Assembly (NCBI GenBank): GCA_031772625.1
Contig: CM062816.1
Span: forward strand, 833,008,071-833,072,070
Reading direction: 5' to 3'
DNA from: Pinus tabuliformis
Taxonomy: Eukaryota > Streptophyta > Pinopsida > Pinales > Pinaceae
Length of the DNA stretch: 64,000 bases
Every line of letters begins with the position of its first letter. Positions within the stretch are counted from its first letter, which is position 1. Both the position numbers and the translations under genes were made by a program. Under the pieces are notes generated by a model. The model was given only the letters and a program-made list of their open reading frames with translations. It did no database searches and was not told the origin of the DNA. Of this stretch, positions 48,629-59,236 are shown piece after piece.

Positions 48629-49689
48629 ATGTAATTAGGTGTCATCCATAGTTGGGCACCAAATTTTTTGTTTAAAAAGAAAATAGTATTTTTGTTTAAA
48701 GTGTGTTTTTTCACCACTTGATTGCTATGTCTACAACATTGCCTGCAGCATGCTGAGATTAAGCTTGAGGAGCATTTTAATTTGTCAATATTGTAAACAA
48801 ATGATCAATGCCGCACGAGGAACCATCACCTCTTGTGGGGAACATTTATCTTCGGATTACCTATCCCTGTGGACTTGGGGACATCAAGTAAAGTTCCGTT
48901 TTTTTAATGCTTCATATATTTCTTCAAAGAACAAATAAGTACAATATACTGCAAGATCGTTACATCATATGGACAACAGAGGAACCGGGAATTCCCAGTC
49001 CATGAACGCTGAAGAGGTCGTCATATGAGCTTTGAGCCCCACAAGGATGGATTCAACATCACAACAAGGAGCATGTCGGTGAACTTGCAGTAGTAGAGCC
49101 AATTGTTGCATAAATCTACGAGAATCCCCTAAGGAAACGAGATGGTGAGCCTCATTGAATGTAACTTTACAGTGATGTTTCCACAAAAATCCAATTTCAG
49201 ATGAATACACACAAAGCCAAAGTTATTTGCAATTGTCCCAGAGCATGCAAGTGTCCCCTTGGAGAGCCCCCTTCCATGAGATTTGAGGTACAAACGGATA
49301 TTAAAATTCCGCATGAAGACATCACCAAAAAACTCTTTTCAGTGCAGAGTGACATCTCTGAGAGACAAGCTGCATTGTGTCCTCACTAGTGTTGCGGGGG
49401 AGTGCCCCCCCTCGATCCCGCTCCCAATCCGCACTCCGGGTGCAGCTACTCGGGAGCGCGCTCCCTAAAAAAAAAACGCTCCCTGCCTTTTTGGGATCAT
49501 TTTCGCGAGCGTTTAGCCTTTTTTACTATTTTTGTTTTGCAATAATGTTCCAAATGCAATTTTTTTCAAAGAAACAGATAAGTTTTGAGTGGGGCAGCTT
49601 AATGATCAAGCCCATGGCCCTAGTATTGATATACGATTCATGGTAATGTTAAATTCTTAAAGTAAAAGTGGCATTCCCCTTAATTTTCA

Positions 49690-49990
49690 TTTTCATCCTT
49701 TTACTCAAATTTTTAACATTACCATGAAATGACTCAGGATGTTTGAGAGTGGTTCTGACCTCATTGGATTTCATATGGAGAAAGTAGAATTTTAGATTTC
49801 ATTCAAAATCCAACAAACTTATCATTTTTTCTGGATTTTAGGATTGCAATGTTTCCATTGAATTTTGTCATGTATTAGGGTATGGAACTCGTATTTAATC
49901 AAGAGCACCAATCCCTCTATGTACCTTGATGTTAGTGACATTGGTTGTTGAACTCCTCTATCATGACCCTCCTAAAAATGTATGCATCAC
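49690..49990 (+). repeat. Dispersed repeat C, copy 2, inside hAT-like element 3
   Basis: It shares blocks CATATGGAGAAAGTAGAATT, GGATTGCAA.GTTTC, ATTTAATCAAGAGCA and TGTACCTTGATGTTAGTG with the copies at 62920 (direct) and 25380 (reverse). Confidence 0.75.
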
Positions 49991-50613
49991 TCAAACAAAA
50001 TCTTGACTTGACATGCTATGGTTTTTCTATCTTATGTTAATGCTTAGAGGGTGATATTAATGACTAAGAACCCTATACAGATATAGAGGTAATGACAAAT
50101 ATACCTCTGGATACTAATGCTTAGAGGGTGATATTAATGACAAAGATCCTGATTTTCCAACAAGACTAAAAAATTAGACATTTCTCGTGGTGGCAAGAGG
50201 CCCAAGCATAAGCAATAGATAATATATTTACTTGTCTTTTCTAGTTTCTAGTAGTTTTTATAACTATTGACCTTTTCATATTTATTATGATATTTTTTTA
50301 AACAAAATATGACAATTTAAGTTTGAAGTTGGCAATTATAACTCATTAGTAATGAATTATGAATATGATGCTTCATGAAAGTTGAAAGTTGTTTCATTTC
50401 ATGTTAGATATTATTTGTTGTAATGGTTACACTTAGCTTACAAGTACAACTTTGGTGATCAATGATGATAAATGTTATATATTGAATTTTGAAAGCTTGA
50501 AACTTTAAGATTGATGAATCATGAGACTCAATATGTTGTATGTTACTATGTTACTAACTTGTGGACGTGGTTGATGAAGATTATAACTTCTAGATGATTG
50601 TTGTTATATGGTT

Positions 50614-50888
50614 CACTGATGATAATATCGGCGATATTTGAAAATATCGCGATATTTTCGGCAAAACGTTATATCGCCAAGAAAATATCGCGATATTTTC
50701 TGTTTTGAAAATATCGGCAAATATCAGCAAATATCGGCAAAATATCGCGATATTTTGAAAATATCGGCTATGTTTAAAAATTTGAAAAATTTATTTTTTT
50801 ATGCTTGCCGATATTTTGCCGATATTTCCGATAATATGTTTTCTAGACCCTCGCCGATATTTTGCCGATACCGATATTTTCAAGACTG
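50614..50888. mobile_element. hAT-like MITE 2 (275 bp), perfect TSD ATATGGTT
   Basis: ATATGGTT is at 50606-50613 and 50889-50896. Ends are CACTGATGATAATATCGG and, inverted, CAGTCTTGAAAATATCGG. Almost the whole element is AATATCGGC/GCCGATATT and AATATCGCGATATT words, so it can fold on itself along its length. It is nested in element 3. Confidence 0.92.
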
Positions 50889-51478
50889 ATATGGTTCAAT
50901 CTATGTTTTTTTATGTTTTTTATATCTAATTCATCATTCTACATGTTTTTGTTGACATATATGTATCAAAATATAAAAATATATATATTATATAAAAAAC
51001 GCTCCGGGATTCACTCCCAAACCGGGAGTTCTGAAATTGTCGCTCCCACACCCGTTTTCGCTCCCGCTCCCCGCTTTCACTCCCGCTCCCACACCCGTTT
51101 TCGCTCCCGCTCCCCGCTTTCTCTCCCGCTCCCAAGTAACACTGGTCCTCACCACACACTACACATATTCACTACTGAACTAGTAATGATATCCAAATTA
51201 TTTAGTATGTAAAGATATCCACTTCAAGATATATAACTAACATATGACTCTATGAGTAAAAATGACATGATATATGATTACAAAATTACAAATCACTGGT
51301 CGTATATAAATATTGGGTGGGAGTTCTCTTTCATTAAAAGTCATGTCTTTTTGATAAGATACATTTTTTCATTATAATGCCTTTTCATTAATTAATTATT
51401 TTATATAATGTGTGTATATATTTTATATTTAGAACATTTCCTTTTTAGAATTGCTTTGTCCTCAAAGCATATTGATGA

Positions 51479-52298
51479 CAGTGTTCCATGGGGATGTGTC
51501 ACCTAGGGTCGAGTGCGCGCATCCCTCGCACCCCGTGCACCTAGGACCAGGGTGTTAATTTGGGGTAGCATCAAATGTGCTCTAGCCATGAAAATTGGTG
51601 GAGAGGCTGAAGCGGCAGAGAGTGCTACAGTGCAGGAGTCCCTAGACAGCATGAGGCTAGCAGGCTGCAGCAGTGCGAGAGGCACAGAGTGTTGCAATAG
51701 TGCAGGATGGCACAGAGAGGTTTGCAGCGGTGCGAGATGCTGGGAGTTGTTGCAACAACGTAGAGGCCATAGAGGGAGCACTTGATTGTGACAGAGGGAG
51801 CTTCAGCATCGAGAGTGTTTCTAGCTTGACAGGGATGTCAGTAGTTGGGTGGATCAGTTACTTATTTTTCAGTAACTGAGTTGTAGCGCAGTAGAAGTTG
51901 GCAGTAGCACGATGCAACATGATGAGAGGGGGGTGCTGTTAAGATGTAGTGTTGGGAGAAAGGACCAGCAACAACATGGATGCAGAGGGAGCTGCTGTAA
52001 GGATGCAGCAGTGGCAGTGGCAGTGGCAGGGCCATGGGTAGCAGTACAGGATGCAACAGTACAGGATACAACAGTGCAGAGGATGTTGGGCAGGGAGGCG
52101 TAGCATCAACACAAGTACCGATGCCATATAATCAGAGTAATGCTCAGTGAGGAGTATTACTAGAGCACAGTCCTCGCTAAGAGGGAGTGTTGATTTGGGG
52201 TAGCATCGGATGTGCTCTAGCCATGAAAATTGGTGGAGAGGTACTCTCACACGTCCCCCTTGCGGGTCTCTCTACATCGGAGTCTTGGTGGAACATTG
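51479..52298. mobile_element. hAT-like element 4a (820 bp with an insertion), TSD ATTGATGA/ATTGATCA
   Basis: Ends are CAGTGTTCCATGG and, inverted, CAATGTTCCACC. TSDs are 51471-51478 and 52299-52306 (seven of eight). The left 74 and right 58 bases match the ends of the short copy at 54633. The core is replaced by an LTR-derived insertion, 51553-52240. Confidence 0.87.
51553..52240 (+). repeat. Short LTR-retroelement derivative with 53-bp direct repeats
   Basis: The first and last 53 bases are direct repeats (TGTT.ATTTGGGGTAGCATC). The second is preceded by a polypurine-type tract (GCTAAGAGGGAG). The repeat is the head of the LTR family whose solo copy is at 15378-16398. The interior is CAG/GCAGTGG-rich and non-coding. 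The repeats do not end in CA and no clear target duplication exists, so it is probably an internally deleted, end-trimmed copy. Confidence 0.65.
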
Positions 52299-52306
52299 AT
52301 TGATCA

Positions 52307-53386
52307 TTAACATCTTTTACTTTTGCTTATAATGTCTTCACATGATTCTTTGTTTTTGATGTTGTGATGGTCGACGATACGAGATGGTATGGACTTCTAA
52401 GCTGATTTGAAAGGAAGTTCCTATTTGGAACTGGATATCCTTGAGGATACAAAAGACCTCCCCCATCTACACTATGTTTCCCAGAAAACAATGACGTTTG
52501 GGAGAGTCCCCCTATGGTTTCATGGATGTCTGAACTTCCCCCATCTAAACTTGTACCCATGTAGTATTGGGTATCCAAAAAAGTCAACTCATTGGTTTGA
52601 CATTCAGACCACAACAAAATATTATCTATGCAGTGCATGCCAAAATACTATGCAGTATGGTTTCACAATGAAGGCAGAGAAAAGTCTTGACTTCCATGTT
52701 TGGTAGTTTCTTGTAGCCCATATTTATTTTTTTCTGCTTTGGTTTTCAGTTTTTTAGTATAAAAACAGAGTTTTTTGGGACTTATTATAGCACTTCCTCT
52801 CCAAGGAAATCTTGTAGAGGACCTAAGAGGTGCTACCCAAGATATGTGGAGGGCTATTCAGGGAAAATTGTTTAAAATTGTTAGCCTTAATTAGTATGCC
52901 TCATCCAGGGAGATTGGAATTTGGAACCAGGCACCTGCTGGTACAGAACTAGCCAAATGCCAAACAATTTTGTATTACACTTGTATGCTCTAGAATAGTC
53001 ATTTATAAATTTTTTAATATTTTCAAAGTTGTTTAAAATTTTTCTTTTTCGCGTTTCCTCCTACTGTTTCTGTGGAAATTTGGGGGTACCTTCTAGTCAT
53101 CTCTAAAAATGTTCCCCTTGTTGCCATGACCCGGAAACTCAATGCAACATAACAAGTCATTAATTTGATGAAGTATCCTATCTGTACAAGGGGTAACCTT
53201 GATTACTATCGGAGTGTTCTTTGTCCATGGATTTGTGACTGTGCTATATGGCTGTAGTACTAAACATTTATATACCATTACAATGAGTCTGGGGCAGATC
53301 GGAAAAATTCTAAGCCCAATCCATTTGTTAGTCATCAGTATATAAGCCGCAGATTAACATATCTACGAAGAAGAAGATATGTACAT
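52307..53386. other. Intron sequence; block open on both strands at 52327-52706
   Basis: 52407-52706 (plus) and 52327-52638 (minus) are open for 99-103 codons on opposite strands. Neither translation has a motif that I recognise and no splice-compatible ACX sequence is present. The rest is AT-rich. Confidence 0.4.
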
Positions 53387-53394
53387 CATGAATC

Positions 53395-53608
53395 CAATGT
53401 TATTAGACAGGTAGGAGCAGACTGGGCGGGCCAGTCTGGACTGGTTCACTTCCCGCGGGGTCTGGATTAGTTGGTTGGTTCCGTCCTGAACTGTTGTTCA
53501 TTTGGCTGGTTCCTACTGGTTCTTCAACCTTTTTTTCTGGCCCATTCTGGCCCGTTTCCAGTCTGGTCCTGGTCTAGCCTTCAGCCAGTTCTGGTTTTGA
53601 TAACTATG
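53395..53608. mobile_element. hAT-like MITE 5 (214 bp), perfect TSD CATGAATC
   Basis: CATGAATC is at 53387-53394 and 53609-53616. Ends are CAATGTTATTAGA and, inverted, CATAGTTATCAAA. The interior is dense in ACTGG, TCTGG and CTGGTT words. The start of a related element may lie at 59011 (TATAGTTTTCAAAACTGGCC). Confidence 0.87.
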
Positions 53609-53616
53609 CATGAATC

Positions 53617-54624
53617 ATATCTTTGTATTTCTTTGAGAGAGGAGTGAGCCACTGGAATTCCATATTACAATTGAAGTGGTGCACTGAGACTGTAATTTGA
53701 CATCAGAAGCCCTGGTTGTAATAGGCCAGGGCTTTAGAACATCCTTTTGAGAGGTGATTTTCTGTAACATTCCTAATCATTGTGACTCTTGAATTGCTAC
53801 CCACTTCACATGCCTTTTGCTTCATTCACCATATCTTTGTTCTTCTTGTGCTCTTGATGTTGGGGTCTTGTCAAAAATCTTCATGAATATAGTCTTTCTC
53901 AAGTTGACTGAGTAGTTTATTCTTCAACCTCAGAGCCTGTAATCTATCCCATAATGTGAAGAAGTGGATAACCAGTGGTTCAAAGTTGGTTTGCCTGTTC
54001 ATTCCATCCCCAGATTAAGGGCTATTTATAGTAATTGAATTTATAGGGCATGACTTGTAACCTGTGTCCTTAAATTGAATGAACTTTTATTTCAGCAATA
54101 AATGTACAAAAATAAAATTTGTTATCGTTTATGCATTTGTTTAATGATCATGTAAATGGATACGTTTGTTTTCCATTGCAAATAAGAGTATCTGATATTT
54201 GACAAGGTTTAAGATTTTATTTCCTCATTTTTTATCATTATTGTAAATTGCCGAATTTTGTATAAACACTACTTGCACTCAGATACTTTAAATTATGCAT
54301 GCTCATCTGACTGGCAGTAAAGATGTCTTTGCGAACCTACACAGGTTTGGGGATCAAAGGGGCCTGCAAGGCATGAGCCCGGTAGGTTCACAAAGCAGAG
54401 AGATCAACCCGAGGATATATTAACATCCTTACATATATCTTGACATACAATGCCTATGAATAGAATAGGATATAATGTTTTTATTTATGCAAATGCGAGA
54501 CCCTGTAGGATTTATTGGATCAAGAATTACAAAAAATACTTCTGCATCTTTGATGCCCTTTATCTCAAGGATGTCATAGCCTGCAATATACTTTGAGTAT
54601 GATAAAGTTTCAAGGAAGTATTTT
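53617..54624. other. Intron sequence with no recognised feature
   Basis: AT-rich with short ORFs only. I saw no terminal repeats and no ACX-like sequence. Confidence 0.5.
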
Positions 54625-54632
54625 GTTTCTAA

Positions 54633-54896
54633 CAGTGTTCCACAGGGACACGCCCCCCAGGGTGGGGTGCACACACCTCACACTTCCCACACACCTGGGA
54701 CGTGGGACGCTTGGGGAAATGTTTCCCTATGCCCTCCTTTTGGGGAGATGCGGGGAGGCGCAGGGGGAAAAGTATATAGCCCGACACCACCCCGTCCCCC
54801 CTAAATTTCCTAAAAATTGAGGGTACTCCAACACGTCCCCCCTGTGTGTCTCCCTGTGTCCGCATCCCCGCGTTCCAGAGTCTTGGTGGAACATTG
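54633..54896. mobile_element. hAT-like MITE 4b (264 bp)
   Basis: Ends are CAGTGTTCCAC and, inverted, CAATGTTCCACC. Flanks are GTTTCTAA (54625-54632) and GTTTCTTG (54897-54904), six of eight equal. It has a G+C-rich interior of CGGGGA, GGGACG and CGTCCC words. It is the uninterrupted form of the element at 51479. Confidence 0.85.
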
Positions 54897-55314
54897 GTTT
54901 CTTGTTCACAAGAAATCTAAAGTTTACATATATTAAGTACTGTATTTTGAAGGACTCGAAAGTTGACCTGAGTGTTTACAAGATTGAGAAGTGCCATCAG
55001 GGTGCAAATGGCTTAAAGTGTCTGAAGATGAGTACAAGGACCTACATGTATGTCACACTAATCACTTTATATCACCAGTTTATATACATACATGTCCTGT
55101 ATCAACAGGCTTCCTTCTTATTTATGATATTGCAAGCATATGCTTTCTATCTATTAATTAGCTTATGCTTGCACATACGTTTACACATACATACAAACAT
55201 GCATATGACATGGAATTTTTTCTGTCTAGTTTCCACTACCTAGAACTTGTCCTTTGAAAATTTTGGAATTTCTTTTATTTTACCAATATTTGATATGTAA
55301 TTTGTAAATTACAG

Positions 55315-55425
55315 CTGAGGATTGGCTGAAGCCTTCAGTTGTGTTGGAGGCATTTGAAGCGAGGTCAGCAAGGCTTGCTGCAAATTGTGCGTTACAAGTC
55401 AGCCAAGCATCCAGTCCAGAAGCAG
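55315..55425 (+). CDS. ACX1-like: Acyl-CoA oxidase (ACX1-like), C-terminal domain exon
   Basis: This 111-base exon encodes 36 full residues with split codons at both ends. The signature is EDWLKPSVVLEAFEARSARL, which matches the EDWLKPDVVLEAFEAR block of plant ACX1. The acceptor is AAATTACAG (ends 55314) and the donor is GCAG/GTAATA (GT at 55426). Both introns are phase 1. The reading frame is clean from the previous exon into the next one (A/GF junction). The role of the part is structural: this domain packs against the FAD and acyl pocket and contributes to the dimer. The region after the EAR motif (CALQVSQASSPEA) is the variable linker of the family, so its divergence is expected. Confidence 0.92.
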
Positions 55426-57977
55426 GTAATACTCAGTTATTTAATCATAAGCATGAATGCCTGTGGTCAAATGGATCAGCTTGACATTTGCCTATTTTCT
55501 TTTATGGCCATAAATTTTTTCCACAGTTACTGAAGTATAACATTCATGACCTGGAATAAGATTATATCATTTTTATTTTTCTTTAAAAAAATGTATTCAT
55601 TTAGTATTTATTTAGTAAACGATTTAGAAGATGACTGATAATGTACTTTTAGCGGACAGTGTAGTTGATCTGGATGGCCAATTCCCATGCACTGACCCAT
55701 ATGCCTTCCCCTGCAACTATGAGCATTTAACTGCGAAGCCCTGGTCTATCCTGTGCCAGTAAGAAACTTAAGAGCATGCTGACAAACATACTTCATTTCA
55801 GAATATTATTCACATTTCTCCTATGGCTGGTCCAAGGTTGATAGGTTTCCATTGTTTGCAAATATTTATCAAGTAAAAGTTTAAAGAAGATATAATTAGA
55901 ATATAAATTCATCGAGCATCCTCAAATGCACCTTGCTGATTGGTCTTCTTGCAGACCTAGGTGCAAGAACTTCATTGGTCAATGATGACAACTTGACATT
56001 GATATGTGTGAGAATGAAATTTAGCATGCTTATAAAGTAGAATTTTAAAATTTGTGTGATTCTGAAATCTAGTGTTCAGGCAATGCCTTACATTTTTAAC
56101 ATTTGACATTAGCTACCTGTTGCTGATTCTATTATTTGTCGACAAGGAGTCATGAGTTGTAAGTTGTAACATGTGATTTCAAAGGCCTGAGGTGAAATTT
56201 CGAAGGAATTATTTTTGTTTTCCCTTCAAATTGAACTTGGCACTGGATATCTTGAATAGAAGTATCTGCAGGTCAGACATATTATTCTTCTGCTTTTATC
56301 TATATCATGGTTTTCTAAGTATGTTCATTGTTTTCTCAGTTTGATGTTTGCACAATTCCCTTATTGTACTGCACATGCAATGACCTTTTGGTCACTGTCT
56401 GGATTAACCAATATGTGATATATTCTTAAAACTTCACTCTTCAACATTGCTGACAACTCATGAAGCTTGACTTGGAAGTGTCCTAATATTGGTGTGTGTA
56501 TATATGCGCCACACTTGCCCAATGCTCAGGGGAGAGGTGGGATTATGAAGGTTAGTGGAGTCTCTTTCTCAACTATTAACACACATTAAGATATACTTAT
56601 AGGCATGGTAACATGATTCAGCAAGTTAATCCGGGACTGCTGAGTCCCACCCAACCATCCCCGCTGAAATGGGTCAGTCCAATTTAGATCCGACAGGTCT
56701 GACTCAAAGTTGGGTTGATCTGCCTGAACCTGCCAATATCTCAAAAAAATTGCCGAGTTAGGGAAAATCCGCTAGGTCAAACCCAAAAACAGCTGAGACA
56801 AACTAATCTCTGATGTATAATCAGAAAATACATTTATTTTTCATGAAAATCCATATTTGTTGTATTTTTCATGTCGTTGAGTCATTTTGGGTTGATTCAG
56901 GAGTCTTTATTAAGTCCCGAGTGTGCATTTTGACTCTCTGGGCAAAAGGAGTCTCATCTCGAGTAGTGTTTGGTGAGTTTGCTTCTATACCATTCAACGT
57001 TTTAGGTCAGGTTATTTTCATGATAAAGGGATGCTTCAGACACAAATTGGTTAGGAAATGCCTAAAATCACTTTCAGTTTTTTTTTTTTGTTAATTTTTT
57101 CAGAGGAATGCATCTACAAACAAGTACATCCTCGAAAGAATTGCAACACATGAATAACAAGGGGGCTGGGAAAATCCCTCTCTAAAAGGGGGAAAGAAAC
57201 ATGCATATGAGCCTGTGTACCAAGATGATGGGACTTAACATCTTGGTGGAAAACACTGAGTTTGACTCTTACAATTGAGGTCAAGTCCTGCTCAAAACTC
57301 TGCAATTCTGTAGGATTTAAGGATTTTGGTATAAACACTAAAGACTAAAATGGATTCATTACTTTTGTTTTTTGTTTTCTTTGTTAAATTATTGCCCTCA
57401 TTGGAAAATGAGAATCGCTTAAAATAAACACTAAAGCATCTACAACTGAAACTATTCTTTCACATCTGTTAGGGACTCCTGCAAAAAATGCATTTCTAAT
57501 TGATTAACATCCGTTAATAAATTCATGGAGATTGGTATTTTGTCTGTCAAAATGTGTGAAGGGACCTTTGAGAAAAGTTCACTACTTGCGATCAGTTATG
57601 CTTGGTGTATATTGATGTGCTGGCTAGATATAATTGTAAATTACTGGCCTTTTTGGCAAATTTGATTCAAAGAAACATGGGAAGGCTAGGATTTTTTTTT
57701 TTTTGTTTTTTGGTTGGTTCTTGTTTTTCTAATATGATTAATTCTTTCAACTGTAGCACCAGACTTTTTACTTGGCAGAAATAAAATATCTTTCACGTTA
57801 TCTTTTACTCCTAGAATGATACTTGGGGTGCTCATGTTCAAGGTTAGAATTAAATTTATTGCCTGTGCACTGGTGTTCTTGTCAACACAATAAAATGCTG
57901 CTACCAGTTAATCTGTTGGGCTGTAAAAATATTCGGTGTTAGGGTCTAATGTTTTAGTGAACTTTGTGTGCTTGCAG
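55426..57977 (+). other. 2,552 bp intron of the acyl-CoA oxidase gene
   Basis: The intron lies between phase-1 exons (GTAATA..TTGCAG). It includes an exon-like open block at 55653-55758. Around 56605-56800 there is a stretch of short repeated motifs (GGGTC/GACTC type) that resembles the interiors of the MITEs elsewhere in the window, but I could not find its ends. A T-rich tract sits near 57080. Confidence 0.85.
55653..55758 (+). other. Exon-like open block, possible cryptic or poison exon
   Basis: The block is open in the ACX reading phase for 35 codons (includes DGQFPCTDPYAFPCNYEH) and is bounded by CTTTTAG on the left and a GTAAGA donor on the right. It is more codon-like in composition than the intron around it. 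It is 106 bases long, so inclusion between the exons at 55315 and 57978 shifts the frame and creates a stop shortly after the join. I know no counterpart in ACX1 proteins. It could be a chance open block, a relic of another exon, or a regulated poison exon. Confidence 0.25.
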
Positions 57978-58047
57978 GTTTCAGTGAACTATCTAGTGAG
58001 CTGGTAGACGTAGCAAAAGCTCATTGTCAGTTGATAGTTGTTTCAAA
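57978..58047 (+). CDS. ACX1-like: Acyl-CoA oxidase (ACX1-like), short C-terminal exon
   Basis: This 70-base exon begins with the last two bases of a split Gly codon and encodes FSELSSELVDVAKAHCQLIV followed by VSK, whose Lys codon is split in phase 2 by the donor AAA/GTGAGT (GT at 58048). Plant ACX1 has the very similar GF.EL..LVEAAIAHCQLIVVSKF at this point. The acceptor is TGCTTGCAG ending at 57977. The frame is continuous with the exon at 55315-55425. The residues that should follow (FIAKLEQ.., then the C-terminus and a peroxisomal SRL/ARL-type end) were not found in the remaining 5.95 kb, so the next intron runs past the window or the gene is broken there. Confidence 0.9.
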
Positions 58048-59231
58048 GTGAGTCTTCATTGTTGCTTCACGATGAACATGCTTAACTAAATACTCTGTTA
58101 TGGTTGAGCTGCTGGATATTGTTTTAACATCCTTATTTTGTGTGGTTTTCTTCGGTAGATGATGCTTTAGGCACTCCTTTCAGTGCTATTATTGTTGCTT
58201 GTTCCTTTGAGTTTCATTGGCCCATCACATTCATTTGTGGAAATCAATAAAATTTTTAGTTTATTTCTTCAATTTGCTTTGTGGATCATCCGTATAATGG
58301 AAATCTTTGCTGTTTGCATGTGTCTGCAGGTTGTTAGACCTAGTTTATGTATTCCCTTTTTCCTGGGGTCCTAGGGTATGTATTTACTCGTCTAAATATA
58401 ATTGAGGTGTGTTGCTTCTCATACCTTTAAGTGATAACACCCTAAAACACAAGTGAAACCGTGGGGGTAATGTAGAAGGGTTTGTCCAAAATGTTGCCAG
58501 AGTAACTCCTAAACTCTCTTTAGGCTGGATTTCCTCCAGAACAAGGGAGAGTCTGCGGACAACTAAGTCTGATTTATGCTGTAAACTTAGGGCTTATTTC
58601 AGATTTAACAAACAGCAAAATTAAAAGGGTTTTTGTTTATATATATATATATATATTGGGTGCTTGACAAGAAGTCTTGTGCCATGTCAACTTAGGGAGA
58701 ATGGAGTCAAACTTGTATTTAGAGGGGTTCAAGTATCTGTGAAAATGGATGATAGATAACACTGTTACAATGTTCTTGGTTCTATCTATGAATGCTCTTT
58801 CACCTTTTTAGATAATTAGCTAGTAAGGGCCCTTCCAAAGGTGCTCCTGTTCCTCAATTACACATGGAAAACAACAATTGAGTGATCTTGCCAAAAACCT
58901 GAAAGCTATCTTACCCTTCACTGATATGGAAGCAGCGAATCAACTAGTTTAATGTAAAAGTTTAGGAAGTGAAAAGGCTATGTATCACTTCGACCAATGC
59001 CCCAACTGATATAGTTTTCAAAACTGGCCTAGTCTGAACTAGAATCGGTCAAACGAACTAGTTGGACTATGTGCAATATTGAACCGGCCAGCTGACCGGA
59101 CTAGAGGGCCGGTTTGTATTAGTTAGGTACCAAACTGGCCAGTTTGGTACCTAATCGATACAAATCAACGCTAACTCACTAGTCCCAACCCTAATTGACC
59201 TATCAGATCTCAAGCTCGTGGGAGGAGTCTG
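58048..59231. other. Intron sequence, no recognised gene
   Basis: A (TA)9 tract lies at 58639-58656. A stretch at 59011-59190 with ACTGGCC/GGCCGGTT words resembles MITE 5, but its right end and target duplication were not found. No following ACX exon is seen. Confidence 0.5.
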
Positions 59232-59236
59232 GGACC

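Larger units (their letters stand above)
49387..51144. mobile_element. hAT-like element 3 (1,758 bp), perfect TSD GTCCTCAC
   Basis: GTCCTCAC is at 49379-49386 and 51145-51152. Termini are TAGTGTTGC and, inverted, CAGTGTTAC. Both subterminal regions are G+C-rich arrays of CGGGAGCG / CGCTCCCG words (49395-49500 and 51000-51140), unlike the AT-rich middle. The middle carries dispersed repeat C (49640-49990) and a nested MITE (50614-50888). No transposase motif is visible in any frame, so it is non-autonomous. Confidence 0.88.
48440..55314 (+). other. 6,875 bp intron of the acyl-CoA oxidase gene, filled with hAT-like elements
   Basis: The intron lies between phase-matched ACX1 exons (GTATTT..TTACAG). 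It holds five hAT-like insertions, three with perfect 8-bp target duplications, plus a short LTR-derived insertion. The rest is unremarkable AT-rich sequence. Confidence 0.85.

Noticed and set aside
52327..52706. A small gene in the block that is open on both strands
   Set aside because: Neither translation is recognisable and there is no start context or splice logic to support it.
56605..56940. GGGTC/GACTC motif stretch as a sixth MITE family
   Set aside because: It resembles the MITE interiors, but no matching termini or duplication was found.
59011..59190. Second copy of MITE 5
   Set aside because: The left end matches in part, but no right end or duplication could be identified.
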